DNA from: Laguncularia racemosa
Taxonomy: Eukaryota > Streptophyta > Magnoliopsida > Myrtales > Combretaceae
DNA length: 64,000 bases
NCBI GenBank assembly: GCA_037954665.1
Contig: JBBMOL010000139.1
Span: 476,232-540,231, forward strand
Reading direction: 5' to 3'
Part shown: positions 1-11,321 of the stretch, one piece after another
Layout of the letters: the number at the start of each line of letters is the position of its first letter
Numbering within the stretch: the stretch's first letter is position 1
Notes under the pieces: model-generated
The model's input: the letters and a program-made list of their open reading frames with translations, nothing else
What the model was told of the DNA's origin: nothing
The model's database searches: none
Made by a program: the position numbers and the translations under genes

Positions 1-1389
1 AGATCAAAAGCGAGAGAAAGTGAGAGAAAAGAGTGAATCGGAGACCACCGGAGGAAATCAAAGCCGCGACCGCCGATCGAAGCTGAGCAACCACCAGGAG
101 GCGTTTTTGGAGCAAACCACCGCCACTATTGGATTCCTCACCCTCGATAACCAAGGATTCGACACCTCACCTGCTGCAAAAGGCCGCCGGAACGCCGTCA
201 ACGAGCACTCCCTGCCGCCGTGTCCGACCGATTCGACCCGACCGACTTGACCCGCGTACCGACCCTGATCTAGGTAAGTCAGATTTTCCGGATTTTATTT
301 CGAATTTTGTTTATTTATTTTATTTTTTTATTTGATTTATTAATTTATTAGTTATTTATTAATTTTTTATTTATTTGTTAGTTATTTATTTATTTATGTT
401 TCCATAAATAGGAAAATGTTAGAAATTAGATTTTTTTTAGGATTTAATAATTTAAAAAAATAATAAAAATAAAAATAAAAAATAATAAAAATGTAGAGAA
501 TAATAATAAAAATATTAGAAAAATAACAATAAAACTTTAGATTTTAAAATAGGATAGATAATAACTTAGGATAAAATTTTTAACAAAAATTATGAAAACT
601 TAATAAAAAATCATCAAAAAATAATAAAAAAACTATAAAAATCATAAAAATTATAAAAATTATAGCAGAATAAGGAAAAATCGAAAAAACGATAAAAAAA
701 TCATAAAAATTAATAAAAAATTCATAAAAATTATAAGAATGAGTTTTAGCACTTAGAAAAATCATTTTCCTCAAATAAATCCAAAATTGATGTTTCCCCT
801 AAAAATTATTTTCAAAAATCGAATTATTAAGCTTAGGCTTAGATTTTTTTAGAAAAATCCCAAAAATATTAAAAACATAAATCAAAAGAGATTTTCAAAA
901 TTAAAATCCACAAACCCACTAAATATTTTCAAGAAAAGCGAACTACGGCTTGTTTGATCCTGAATAGCAGGTACGTAGGCACCCGTTTGGGTCAACCCAT
1001 AAAATGAAATAAAAAATCATTTTTTCAAATAACTCATTAAAAACATAAAGCAACATAAACAAAATAAAAGACATTTCTAGATAGAAATAATTTTAGGAAA
1101 TTAGGTGGTAATCGTAAGGTTTTAATAGGTTAGCCTCCGAACTTAGAAACTCTGGTTTTTCTTTTCCTCTTTTCACCAAAAAACGAGAAGAGGAAATCAC
1201 GACGACTAGTGGTCCAAATTAAGACTAATCCGCTCCTTTAGTCTTAATTCAATATTTCCCAACAACAGTTGGGTGGCGACTCCAAAATTAAACGAAGTTC
1301 CTAACTCAAGTCGATGATCTATATTAGATGAGCATAGGGTTTAGTCTAGATCGGATTAGGAATGGGAAAATTCAAAATTAGACTAGACA
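1..1389 (+). repeat. 5' LTR of the Tat element, partial
   Basis: Aligns collinearly with 11775-13204 with only scattered substitutions and short indels in the A/T-rich part. About 728 bases that start the 3' LTR (11047-11774) have no counterpart because the window starts here. By analogy with the TATA box in the 3' copy, the window opens close to the expected transcription start, so this piece is roughly R plus U5. Small ORFs inside it (20-250, 129-335) are not treated as genes. It ends in GACA just before the PBS. Confidence 0.92.
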
Positions 1390-1392
1390 GGA

Positions 1393-1411
1393 TGGCGACT
1401 CCACTGGGGAC
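1393..1411 (+). other. primer binding site of the Tat element
   Basis: TGGCGACTCCACTGGGGA lies three bases after the end of the 5' LTR. It has the TGG start expected for pairing with the CCA end of a tRNA. The tRNA would end in GAGTCGCCA; tRNA-Arg is my guess from the lineage and needs matching to a tRNA set. The 480 bases that follow (to 1888) are untranslated leader with no ORF I can support. Confidence 0.75.
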
Positions 1412-1888
1412 CCATGCCAGTAGGCTAGCCACCCGAATGTCTTCGAATTGTTCTCTTAAAGAAATGTCTTTCAATTATTATCATGTTGCTAACTTTTCAG
1501 GGATTAGCTAGGTTTAGCTTTCTTTACTATGGGGTCTGCATGCATGCATGTGTTCGTGTGAATAGATGCGGTCGAACCCGGACCGTCCTAGAACCCTAAG
1601 ACGGGGAGCCATTGTGTAGGTTTCGGGCGAAGTGAGTTGATCACCGTTCGAGACCGATTAGGCTACCCCACCCAATGCTTCGATATGGCTTGAGATCCAT
1701 TTCTCCGAGAATGCGGGAGGTCATAGAGCTTGGGGACCGGTTAGAACCAACCTATTTGCATACATAACATCATGGGTTGACAATTGTCGATGATGTAATA
1801 TTTGTTGTTTTCTTCAATGGAGTTCAGATCAATTTCCCTGTAATGTTATAGTTCTGTTTTTAGTTAGGAAAATTTATTGTTGTAATAG

Positions 1889-2233
1889 ATGGCTAGCACC
1901 GTAGTCGACCGTCTACTCCGCAAAGAAATTCGGGTGTACAAACCTTTGGACCCAAAGTTGGTACTGGACCATTGGTTTACCTTATACAACCCAAAGGAGC
2001 AGGCCTTCATCCAGCAAAAGATAGGCCCATCCTCTCACTAACAAAGATAGAGGTGAATTTGCCTTTGGTACGGACTATGCTCTACCTATGAGAAATAGAG
2101 CCCGCGGCTTTCTTCATTGGGCCACGCGAGATCACTCCCACTCAAGACCAAAGCCAGGGTTGAAGAATTAGAAGTCGTCATCAACGGGAAGCCTGAGTCT
2201 CCACAACAGAAGACTAAGAGAGCTAGGAAATAG
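1889..2233 (+). pseudogene. small ORF remnant upstream of gag
   Basis: From ATG 1889 there are 50 open codons (MASTVVDRLLRKEIRVYKPL at the start) ending at a TAA near 2039. After a frame change the reading continues with a lysine-rich tail of about 30 codons, ending in KTKRARK at the TAG 2231-2233. The balanced codon composition and the recovery of an open frame suggest a once continuous product of roughly 110-115 residues. Ogre-type Tat relatives carry an extra ORF before gag, which fits the position, but I do not recognise a domain and assign no function. It could also be an N-terminal part of gag separated by decay. Confidence 0.4.
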
Positions 2234-2406
2234 ATTATCATTGTAATCTTTTATTTGTTTGAACGTCGAACTCTAAAAATTATTCAATATTAATAAAAGT
2301 GAAAGTTTCAATATTACATCGTCAATCAATTGTCAACCCTTTTTATTTTTAGCATCTGTATGACACATGCATAGCATTTGCATACATTATACTAAAAAAG
2401 GAAAAA

Positions 2407-4357
2407 ATGCGCACCAGGTATCAAGATAGCTCCCAAGCAACCGAACCCTTACAGAAGCCCAATTCGCACACGTTCAAGAACAAAAATGGCCAACAGTAGC
2501 AACAACCGCAACAACACAAATGTTGAAGTTGCCTCAAACTCCAGGATTGTATCCTTAGAACAAACGGTCCAACAATTGGCTGCCCAGGTCCACCTCCTAA
2601 CTGAAAGCATCGGCTTCCTTCACACCACTCAGCCAACCCAGGAAGAACATTCAGAGGCCAGGAAAGGGAAAGCAGTGGAGGGACAGCCTCCGGAGTATGA
2701 AGAAATCAATTCCCACCTCAACCTGGCTTTTGAATATGAGCTAAAGATCAACCAGGGGCCAACCTCTGACGACCTGAAGAGAGAGATGGAAGAGAGACAG
2801 AAGGAGATGGAGAAGAGACTCTTCCAGCAGCTCCATGATAAGATGAAAACAATCGAGGGTCCTGACGGTTTCGAGCAGGCCGGGATCACCAGTCTGCCAG
2901 TGTACAGGGAAGAGGTATACCCTGAGAAGTTCAAGACCCCAGAGTTTGAAAAATACGATGGGACCGGGTGCCCCAAAATGCATACCAGGCTATATGCTCG
3001 AAAGATGAGCAAGTATGCTCAATATGACCAACTCATGATCCAGATCTTCCAAGACAGCCTCACAGGCCCTGCATTAATTTGGTACGCCTACCTGGACTTC
3101 AACAATGTCAACACCTGGGAAAAGCTAGCCCGAGCGTTTTATGACCAGTACAAGTTCAATATTGAAGTCGCCCCATCTGTGATTGATCTGGGAAGTCTAC
3201 GGAAAAGACATACCGAGCCATTTAGGGAATATGCCCAGCGTTGGGGAGCCTAGGCCGCCAGAGTAGCAATCCCAATCTCTGAGAAGGAGTTGACATCCAT
3301 ATTTGTCAACACCCTGGACAAGACCTACTTTTCACATTTGGTAGGCTAGACCTCATCCAGCTTTGCAGAGGTGGTAGCTGCAGGATGTCGGATTGAAAAT
3401 GCCATCACCACCGGCAGACTCCAAACAATGGATCCTCCCAAGGTTACACCAACATAAAGGCCCTTAGGAGGAAATAGAGCTAAGGAGTTTACCGTCAGCA
3501 CAGTCCATTCCGGTAAGGCAGAAAAAATTGGGACTCGTGTGACATTCCAGACCATGAGTACCCTAGCCCAACAATCCACGACAGGTCATACCCAGGCCGC
3601 CAAGGTCCCAAGGCAGTTCACTCCAATCCCCATACCGCTCAGTCAGGTCTTTGCTCGGTTGAGGGCAGACAACTTGATCAACTTCGAGATCCCCAACGAC
3701 CGGTACATGCCCAAGAATTTTGACTCAAGCCTCAAGTGTGACTACCATATGGGTCAGGAGGGGCATTCTACAGATAGGTGTTGGAGGCTCTAGCACAAGT
3801 TCCAAGACTTAATCGATGTAGGAATCATACAACTGGATTTTGTGAACACCCCAGCAGCCAATGTCAACACCAACCCGCTGCCCAATCACAAGCCCACCAT
3901 TAACATGATCACATCTGAGGAGTCGGCTCCCAAGGAAGCCCCTAAGCAGAAGACGACAAACCAACAGAAGAAGCAACCCCATCAAGCGCCAAAAGAAGCA
4001 CCAAAAGCACACATTAAAAGAAGGTGGTTAGCCAGAGACCCAACAGTCGGCACTTTGGGAGAATCACACGGGAGGTTCAAATACTTGGTAAGCTATTCTT
4101 ACACCCCAACTAAGTATGGGCCGCCTAGCGGATGGGGGCCGGAATTTGAGAAGGAAGACAACCCTCCAAAGGAAGAGGAAAAGATTATAAGCACGATCAA
4201 CTCTCATTAGAAGCCTAGGGTTGTAAAGTGCTATGAGGGACAACCAGCTGAGATACAGATCCCAAGGAAAAGATATGTATTTAATGTCCCGATATCGGCA
4301 GAAAGTTACAAGGCTGCACCTTTTGACTATCGGGCCCTCGAACAGGAGCGACCTCCT
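2407..4357 (+). pseudogene. gag: gag (capsid/nucleocapsid), Tat lineage, decayed
   Basis: Encodes the structural protein of the virus-like particle. The main open part begins at ATG 2486 (VEVASNSRIVSLEQTVQQLA region, coiled) and runs 255 codons. The capsid core is seen in IQIFQDSLTGPALIWY and WEKLARAFYDQYKFN. An upstream ATG at 2407 reads 26 codons in another frame, ending at a TAG overlapping the 2486 frame, so the original start may be 2407 with a frameshift between. The reading continues past in-frame stops at about 3251, 3348, 3458 and 3791. A CCHC-like knuckle, CDYHMGQEGHSTDRC, lies near 3740-3785 with His replacing the second Cys, common in this lineage. A second open stretch covers 3842-4210. 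Non-functional as it stands. Confidence 0.88.
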
Positions 4358-5152
4358 ATGGTGGGAGGAATCACCCGCTCTGGGAGAATATACGATCCAA
4401 AGTATAAAAGCCCGACTGAAGAGCCCAACGTGGAGAAAGGAGAGGAAGAGGAAGAGGGACTCGCTGCGTTTACAAAGATGGTCAAGGCGAGTGAATACAA
4501 GATAATGGAACAACTAAATAAATTTCCAACACAGATATCACTCATGGGCCTTCTTACAGCGTCCGAGCCCCACAGGGAAGCACTCTTTAAAGTGCTCAAA
4601 CAGATTCAAGTCCCAGAAGGCATCGCTACAGACAAGATAAGTCACGTGGCGGACTTTATTTTTACAATGGACCAGATATCTTTCTCTCCGGAAGAGCTAG
4701 GAGAAGAGGGAGACCAACATATCAAACCGCTATTCATAGTGGTCAGGTGCAATGACACCATTGTCTCCCGGGTACTCATCGACAACGGATCATCCCTCAA
4801 CGTTTGCCCATTGGCAACTCTCGACTTATTGGGGGTCGATCAAAGCAACATAAAACCTAGCTCCACGGTGGTTAGAGCTTTCGATGGGTCGAAAAGAGAT
4901 ATAGTAGGGGAGATCAACCTACCAGTGGAAATTGGTCAACAAGTATTCCACATATCTTTCCAGGTCCTCGATAACCCAAGATCTTTCAACCTACTCTTGG
5001 GAAGACCCTGGATACATGCTGCTGGAGCCATCCCCTCTAGTTTCCACCAAATGGTCAAATTCATTGCAAATAGGCAGATAGTCACTGTACTCGGCGAGCA
5101 GGATTACGCCATATATAAAGAGACTTGGGACTACAAATTTTCAATGAAGTGA
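4358..5152 (+). CDS. gag C-terminal linker and retropepsin-type aspartic protease
   Basis: A 264-codon ORF. About the first 110 residues are an acidic linker. The protease core follows: catalytic motif LIDNGSSLN near residue 146, in which Asn replaces the usual Thr/Ser of D-T/S-G, and the second hallmark LLLGRPWIHAAGAIPSS near residue 215. This arrangement is typical of Tat-lineage pol, where protease processes the gag-pol polyprotein. The ORF is intact but isolated: gag in front and RT behind are in other frames or interrupted by stops. It is therefore a fragment of a polyprotein, not an independent gene; the ATG at 4358 is only the first in the open stretch. Confidence 0.85.
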   Translation: MVGGITRSGRIYDPKYKSPTEEPNVEKGEEEEEGLAAFTKMVKASEYKIMEQLNKFPTQISLMGLLTASEPHREALFKVLKQIQVPEGIATDKISHVADFIFTMDQISFSPEELGEEGDQHIKPLFIVVRCNDTIVSRVLIDNGSSLNVCPLATLDLLGVDQSNIKPSSTVVRAFDGSKRDIVGEINLPVEIGQQVFHISFQVLDNPRSFNLLLGRPWIHAAGAIPSSFHQMVKFIANRQIVTVLGEQDYAIYKETWDYKFSMK

Positions 5153-6660
5153 ACGTAGTGACCAACAAGGAGGGCCTTTAGTTTAAAGAGGGGCAGTAAG
5201 GGACGTTTGGATTGGGTTACGTTCCTACAGCCGAAGAAGAAGCACAAGCAAGAGGTGTCAAAGGCAGAATGAAGGGGAAGCCGATCGACACCCAGATGTG
5301 CATCCCACCTCTCCAACAATCTTTCCGAAAGGGAAATATCGTTCAAGAGCTTCGGATAAACGAAGGTGACGCCAGCAAAGGGAAACCAACCCCCCGAACG
5401 TCCAACCAGCATCCAGCTTTGAACAATTGGTTTTGTTATCCTATCAATAGCTCTAGGTTAGCTCAAAAGTAGAGAATAGTTATTGAACAAATTTTTGAGA
5501 CTCTTTATCAATTCAATTACAGTCTGTTTTTCTTCTTATATATATGCTTTCATTTTTACTTTACCCAGATCTCTTACCATCGAACATCAGGGATATTTCG
5601 CGCAGGTAGAAAATAAAAACGTTGATATCGTTTCCAACGCTATTGGGTCAGTTGTTGAAGGCGATATCCTTGACCACGAAATAATATAAGAAGATTGGCA
5701 AAAACATGAACAAAGTGAAATTTCGATCGACGATCCGGTGGAGACAGTAAATCTAGGAAGCATAGAAAACCCTAAAAACCTCAAAATTGGGACCAGTTTG
5801 AGTGCCGAGCAAAAATGTGAGATAATTGAGCTATTAACAGAATACGCGGATGTGTTTGCCTGGTCATATGGTGACATGCTAGGCTAGACCAATCAATAGT
5901 GGTTCATAGGCTTCCCACAAGGGAAGATGTCAAACCTAAAAAACAAAAACTGAGAAGATTTAGGCCTGACATCTTGCTAAAGATTAAGGAGGAAGTCAAG
6001 AAACTGCTAGAAGTAGGGTTCATCGAAGTATCCGACTACCCAGAATGGGTAGCAAATATAGTCCCCGTTATGAAAAAGAACGGAAAAGTATAACTTCCCC
6101 CTACCTCACATTGATGTTCTAGTAGACAACATTGCGGGAAACCATCTTTTCTCATTCATGGACGGTTTCTCAAGATATAATCAAATAAAAATGGCTGAAG
6201 AAGATAAAACCAAAACGACTTTCATTACAACATGGGGAGCTTTCTGTTACAAAGTCATGCCCTTCGGTTTGAAGAACGCCAGGGCAACGTATCAGAGAGC
6301 CATGGTCGCAATACTTCATGACATGATGCATCGAGAGGTTGAAGTATATGTCGGCGACATGATCGCCAAATCTAAAGAAGGAGAAAGCCATATAGATATC
6401 CTGAGAAAATTGTTTAAACGACTGAGAAAATTCCAGCTCAAGTTAAACCCAGAGAAATGCACTTTTGGGGTCACAACGGGGAAATTGTTAGGGTTTGTCA
6501 TAAGCTAGGAAGGCATTAAAATCGATCCTGACAAGGTAAAGTCTATATTAGAGTTACCTTCCCCATGCTCCGTTAAAGAAGTAAGAAGCTTGCTGGGAAG
6601 ATTAAATTATATAGCTCGTTTTATCTCACAGCTCAAGATAAATGCCGGCCACTATTCCAT
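5153..6660 (+). pseudogene. pol: protease-RT connector and reverse transcriptase, decayed
   Basis: The connector is readable at 5600-5885, ending in EYADVFAWSYGDMLG; a one-base frameshift near 5884 separates it from SIVVHRLPTRED at 5899. RT fingers follow (ILLKIKEEVKKLLEVGFIEV). At about 6090 the frame jumps from NGKV straight to NFPLPHIDVL: the segment that normally holds the VDYRDLN motif is missing, a deletion of around 45-50 bases. Palm motifs continue: FMDGFSRYNQI and VMPFGLKNA, then VYVGDM at 6344-6361, where the first Asp of the catalytic YVDD is Gly. A TAG interrupts at 6507 after LLGFVIS. RT activity is not expected. Confidence 0.9.
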
Positions 6661-7098
6661 TTGTTGAAGAAGAATGCTACAATAGAATGGGACGACGAAT
6701 GCGAAGAAGCATTCGGGACAATCAAAGACTACCTTATAAAACCTCTGGTCTTGATAGTCTCGAAACAAGGAAAGCCCTTATTCTTATACCTCACTATACT
6801 CCCTGAATCCATGGGATGTGTGCTGGGACAAAAAGACGACGAGGGAAGAGAGCGTTCCATATATTATCTGAGCAAGAAGTTCATGGATGGGGAACATAGG
6901 TACTCAGAGGTGGAGAAGACTTGTTGTGCTCTAATTTGGGTCATGCATCGACTAAGGCAATACACCCTTTACTATCATATTGAGCTGCTGACAAGACACG
7001 ATCCTTTGAAATACTTGGCAGAGAAACCAGCTTTGATAGGGAGAATCTCTAAATGGAAAATGCTCTTATCCGAGTTTGACATTACATACATAAATTAG
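6661..7098 (+). pseudogene. pol: RT connection and RNase H domain
   Basis: A 145-codon open stretch. It starts in the RT thumb/connection (WDDECEEAFGTIKDYL, where an incoming strand would be handled) and passes into the ribonuclease H fold. Visible motifs are GKPLFLYLTILPESMGCVLG, SIYYLSKKF, YSEVEKTCCALIWV and HDPLKYLAEKP. The usual 'D' and 'TDH' type positions are changed here (YLT instead of YLS/D; TRHDPL for TDHxPL), consistent with loss of constraint. In the active element this domain removes RNA from the RNA-DNA hybrid. It stops at TAG 7096 just before the second RNase H. Confidence 0.82.
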
Positions 7099-7131
7099 AA
7101 CTCGATAAAAGGGCAAGCCTTAGCCGACCAA

Positions 7132-7878
7132 TTGGCAGAATACCCTGTCGAGACAGATTCCCAAGAACTACAAGCCCAATTCCTGGACGAAAACATATTA
7201 ACAGTGGAAGATATACCGGTGGAAGACTTTGGGATAGAGCAGAACCCGAAATGGAAACTATTTTTCGATAGAGCTACCAATGTATTCGGTTGCGGGATCG
7301 GGGCAGTGTTGATATCCCCAGACGGCACTCAATTCCCTGCAGCAACAAGACTTACATTTCCTTATACCAATAATATCGCGGAATATGAAGCGTGTATTCT
7401 TGGCCTCAAAATGGCCTGTCAAATGGAAATCCGCGAATTAGAAGTATACGGGGACTTGTCGCTTATCATACTACAGACAAGAGGGGAATACAAGACTAAA
7501 GACCCTAAACTAGTACCGTATCATCAACATTTGACAGAGCTGATCGAAGAATTCAAGGCAATCACTTTAACATATATCCCGAGAACTCAAAATCAGTTTG
7601 CAGATGCACTCGCCACACTAGCATCTATGATCCAGATAACAGGGGGAGCCGAAGTCCAACCGATGAAAATAGACATCGAAAGTCGGCCCGCCTACTGTTT
7701 AACCATTGAAAAAATACAAGATGACAAGCCCTGGTATCACGACATCAAGACCTTTCTCCAAGAAAGTAAATACGCCGAAATGGCTAGCAAGAATGACCAA
7801 AGAACACTCAGAAGGTTAGCAAGCCATTTCCTATTAAGTGGGTCTGTACTCTACAAAAGATCATCTGATGCCACCTAG
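7132..7878 (+). CDS. second, archaeal-type RNase H (aRNH) domain
   Basis: A 248-codon open stretch that carries a full extra RNase H after the usual one. The acidic residues are in place: Asp in KLFFDRAT (about residue 46), Glu in IAEYEACILGL (about 84), Asp in VYGDLSLII (about 107) and Asp in NQFADALATL (about 160). This duplicated RNase H is described for the Tat lineage of plant gypsy elements and supports the classification. After the domain, the open frame runs on into the integrase N-terminal linker (WYHDIKTFLQESKY) and stops at the TAG 7876-7878. It is a polyprotein segment, so the listed start is only the first ATG in frame. Confidence 0.85.
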   Translation: MAEYPVETDSQELQAQFLDENILTVEDIPVEDFGIEQNPKWKLFFDRATNVFGCGIGAVLISPDGTQFPAATRLTFPYTNNIAEYEACILGLKMACQMEIRELEVYGDLSLIILQTRGEYKTKDPKLVPYHQHLTELIEEFKAITLTYIPRTQNQFADALATLASMIQITGGAEVQPMKIDIESRPAYCLTIEKIQDDKPWYHDIKTFLQESKYAEMASKNDQRTLRRLASHFLLSGSVLYKRSSDAT

Positions 7879-8980
7879 ATGAGATGTGTAGACAAAAAAT
7901 GAAGAATGCGAACTGATGAAGGAAGTACATGAAGGAGTATGTGGACCTTATATGAATGACTACATGTTGGCCCGAAAAATCATGAGGTTAGGATATTATT
8001 GGTTGACCATGGAATCGGATTGCATAAAATATGTTAAGCACTGTCATCTGTGTCAAGTATACGCAAACCGGATAAATGCTCTGCCCAACGAGCTATACTT
8101 GTTATTAGTACCATGGCCTTTCTCCATGTGGGGAATCGACATAATTGGCCCAATCACTCCGACAGCGTCCAACGGCCACAGATTCATACTGGTAGCGATT
8201 GATTACTTCACCAAATGGGTAGAAGCTTCGTTATATGCCAATGTCACAAAAGGGGTAATAGTCCGCTTCTTGAAAAGGGACATAATAGCTCGATACGGAG
8301 TTCTTGAGTCCATCATCACCGACAACGGTACCAATCTTAATAACAAATCGATGACAGGTTTATGTCAACAATTCCGCATAAACCATAGAAATTCAACTCC
8401 CTACCGACCTCAGATGAATGGGGCAGTAGAAGCAGCTAACAAGAATATCAAGAAGATTATCGAGAAAATGACAACCACTTACAAAGATTGGCACGAAATG
8501 TTACCGTTTGCTCTCATGGCTTATAGGACTTCAATAAGAACATCTACTGGAGCTACCCCATATTCATTGGTATATGGTACTGAAGCAGTGCTACCAGTTG
8601 AAGTCGAAATACCATCATTTAGAATTTTGTCAGAAACTCAGCTAACCGAATCAGATTGGGTAAAGAAGAGGCTTGATCAGCTGAATCTGATTGATGAAAA
8701 AAGACTTACCGCACTATGTCATGGCTAGTGTTACCAACAAAGGATGGCCCGAGCATTTAACAAGAAAATGAGACCCCGATACTTCAAAGAAGGGGATCTG
8801 GTGCTAAGGAAGGTTCTCCCGAATGCCCAAGACTCCAGAGGGAAATTTACCTCAAACTATGAAGGCCCTTATGTGGTGAAAAAGGTTCTGTCAGGAGGTG
8901 CTTTGATACTGACTCAAATGGATGGTTCGGAATTGAGAGACCCCATTAACACAGATGCTGTAAAGATATACTATCCTTAG
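7879..8980 (+). pseudogene. int: integrase, Tat lineage, two stops/frameshifts
   Basis: After a frameshift at about 7900-7915 the zinc-binding part reads VHEGVCGPYMNDYML and CIKYVKHCHLCQVY: two Cys are present, but the second His of the HHCC site is Tyr (GPY for the expected GPH). The catalytic triad is intact: Asp in WGIDIIGP, Asp in SIITDNGTN and Glu in MNGAVEAANK. A TAG at 8726-8728 interrupts before the C-terminal part, which resumes at 8744 (MARAFNKKMRPRYFKEGDLV) with a GPY/F-type module (YEGPYVVKKVL) and ends at TAG 8978-8980. It would join the cDNA into host DNA. There is no chromodomain, as expected for Tat. Confidence 0.9.
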
Positions 8981-9475
8981 GCAAGGGAATTGAAATTTTG
9001 CCAATGTTTATGAAAGCCAATGTTCAATACAAATTTCCTTGAGTCGAGTTTTTACTTTTTACAAGCAAAGTTAATATCCCTGAATGGTCAATAATCCCAA
9101 TCAATTCTCATCACAACGAATATCCCTAAACACATTACCCACCACTTCGCCAATGAAAGATAAACACTAAAATGATAATGAATCTCAATGTATTTGGTAA
9201 TATAATTCTATCTACTTTTGAGCATTAGAACATAGTGCATTAGTAGGGTAACACTACCGTCAAAAGAGCTGTGTGTACATAAGAAAGCATCAAGATTTTC
9301 AACCCCGCGTCAAGATAAGAAGAAGTGAAGCAGAAGCAAACCAGCACGAAGGTTCGGTTGTTTGGTTGCTATCCACGATAAATTGGCAAGCATATTAAAA
9401 TAAATAACTATCATCATGAAAGGCATCACATCATTTAGCTCAGTCAGTAGACAGCATATTCAAAAGCATAAGATG
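8981..9475 (+). other. post-integrase spacer of the Tat element, no gene seen
   Basis: A/T-rich sequence between the integrase stop and the tandem array. I see no ORF or motif beyond its position in the 3' untranslated part of the element. Confidence 0.6.
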
Positions 9476-10690
9476 AGTCAGCCCATAGTGGGGCACTTGT
9501 CTAAACATCCCCTTTAATAGAGTAGTCAGCCCAAAAAGGGGCACTTCCCTAGATCTCTTCTAAGGTCAGCCTATAAAGGCACCTTTCTAGATATCATTTC
9601 TATCATAGGTTAGTTAGCCCATAGGGGGCACTTTCCTAAATATCTGTTCTCAAGGTCAGCCCATAGGGAGCACTTTTTGAGACATTTCTATCATAGGTTA
9701 GTCAGCCCATAGGGGGCACTTTTTGAGACATTTTTATTATAGGTTAGTCAGCCCAATAGGGGAACTTTCCTAAAACATCTGTTCTCAAGGTCAGCCCATA
9801 GGGGGCACTTTCCTAAAATATCTGTTCTCAAGGTCAGCCCATAGGGGGCACTTTTTGAAACATTTCTATCATAGGTTAGTCAGCCCATAGGGGGCACTTT
9901 CCTAAATATCTGTCCTCAAGGTCAGCCCATAGGGGGGACTTTTTGAGATATTTCTATCATAGGTTAGTCAGCCCATAGGGGGCACTTTCCTAAATATCTA
10001 TTCTCAAGGTCAGCCCATAGGGGGCACTTTTTGAGACATTTCTATCATAGGTTAGTCAGCCCATAGGGGGCACTTTCCTAAATATCTGTTCTCAAGGTCA
10101 GCCCATAGGAGGCACTTTTTGAGACATTTTTATCATAGGTTAGTCAACCCATAGGGGGGACTTTCCTAAAACATCTGTTCTCAAGGTCAGCCCATAGGGG
10201 GCACTTTTTGAGACATTTCTATCATAGGTTAGTCAGCCCAATAGGGGCGCTTTCCTAAAAAACATCTGTTCTCAAGGTCAGCCCATAGGGGACACTTTTT
10301 GAGACATTCTATTATAGGTTAGTCAACCCATAGGGTGCACTTTCCTAAATATCTGTTCTTAAGGTCAGCCCATAAGGGGCACTTTTTGAGACATTCTATT
10401 ATAGGTTAGTCAGCCCATAGGGGGCACTTTCCTAAATATCTGTTCTCAAGGTCAGCCCATAGGGGGCACTTTTTGAGACATTCTATCATAGGTTAGTCAG
10501 TCCATAGGGGGCACTTTCCTAAAACATTTGTTCTCAAGGTCAGCTCATAGAGGGCACTTTTTGAGACATTTTATCAAAGGTTAGTTAGCCCAAGAGGCTT
10601 TCCTAGACTCTTTCGATTAGTCAGCTCATAGGAGCACTTTTCGGAGGTATTTTTCCAAACAGTTGCTAGTCTAACCAGAAGCTTCTGTTG
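9476..10690 (+). repeat. alternating two-type tandem array in the Tat 3' region
   Basis: About 27 copies, each opening with GTCAGCCCATAGGGGGCACT. Two tails alternate. Type A (unit about 42-43 bp) continues CCTAAATATCTGTTCTCAAG; type B (about 45-46 bp) continues TTGAGACATTTCTATCATAG plus GTTA. From about 9610 to 10590 the order is nearly strict A-B-A-B, with one B-B and one A-A near 9650-9840. Edge copies (9476-9600 and 10590-10690) are more diverged, and degenerate relatives trail on to about 10980. All copies are direct. Tat elements are known to carry tandem repeats here and to seed satellites; the regular two-type alternation is seen directly. Confidence 0.95.
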
Positions 10691-11032
10691 ACAGGTAGCT
10701 AGCTCATAAGGGCGCTTCCTAAGATAATCTTCTTTTCAAGGTTGCTAGTCTGATAAGACGCTTCCTATCATCATTCCTTCTACACTCCTAAACAATGCTT
10801 GAGATGTTTCCTATCGCCAATCAGTCAACCCATAAAGCACTTTTTGGGGAAGGAACATTACTCTAAATTGTTAGGACCAGTTTAAGTCGTGGGATTTATT
10901 AGCTCATGGAGCATTTTCCTACCAAAACAAAAACAAACTCTAGATAACCAGCCAAACCAAGGCGTTATCTATTTAAGAGGCCAAAAATGGCGTCTTTCTT
11001 ATCTTTGTAGTTAAGTTTTTCAAACTTTACTA

Positions 11033-11046
11033 CAAAGAGGGGCAGC
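11033..11046 (+). other. polypurine tract of the Tat element
   Basis: CAAAGAGGGGCAGC lies directly before the TGTAAATACCCC start of the 3' LTR. It is the expected primer site for plus-strand DNA synthesis. Confidence 0.75.
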
Positions 11047-11321
11047 TGTAAATACCCCATTTTTACCTAAGGAATAATTAATAATTAATAATAATCAATT
11101 TTCAATTTTTTCCAATTTTTCTCTTATTTAGCAAAAAATAATAAAAATATTCAAAAAAATAAAAATAAATAGGAAAACACATCAATTTTGAGAAATGATT
11201 TCAAAAATGGCAATAATAAGGGATAAATAATTTTTACAAATTTTAGAAATTTCAAAAAATACAAAAAAAATAAAAAAATCGCATTGCATATATGCAATTT
11301 GCGAAGTAAAGAAAATCAGGA

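Noticed and set aside
9476..10690. CRISPR-like array of heads and variable tails
   Set aside because: The tails are two recurring types, not unique spacers, and the array lies in a plant retrotransposon.
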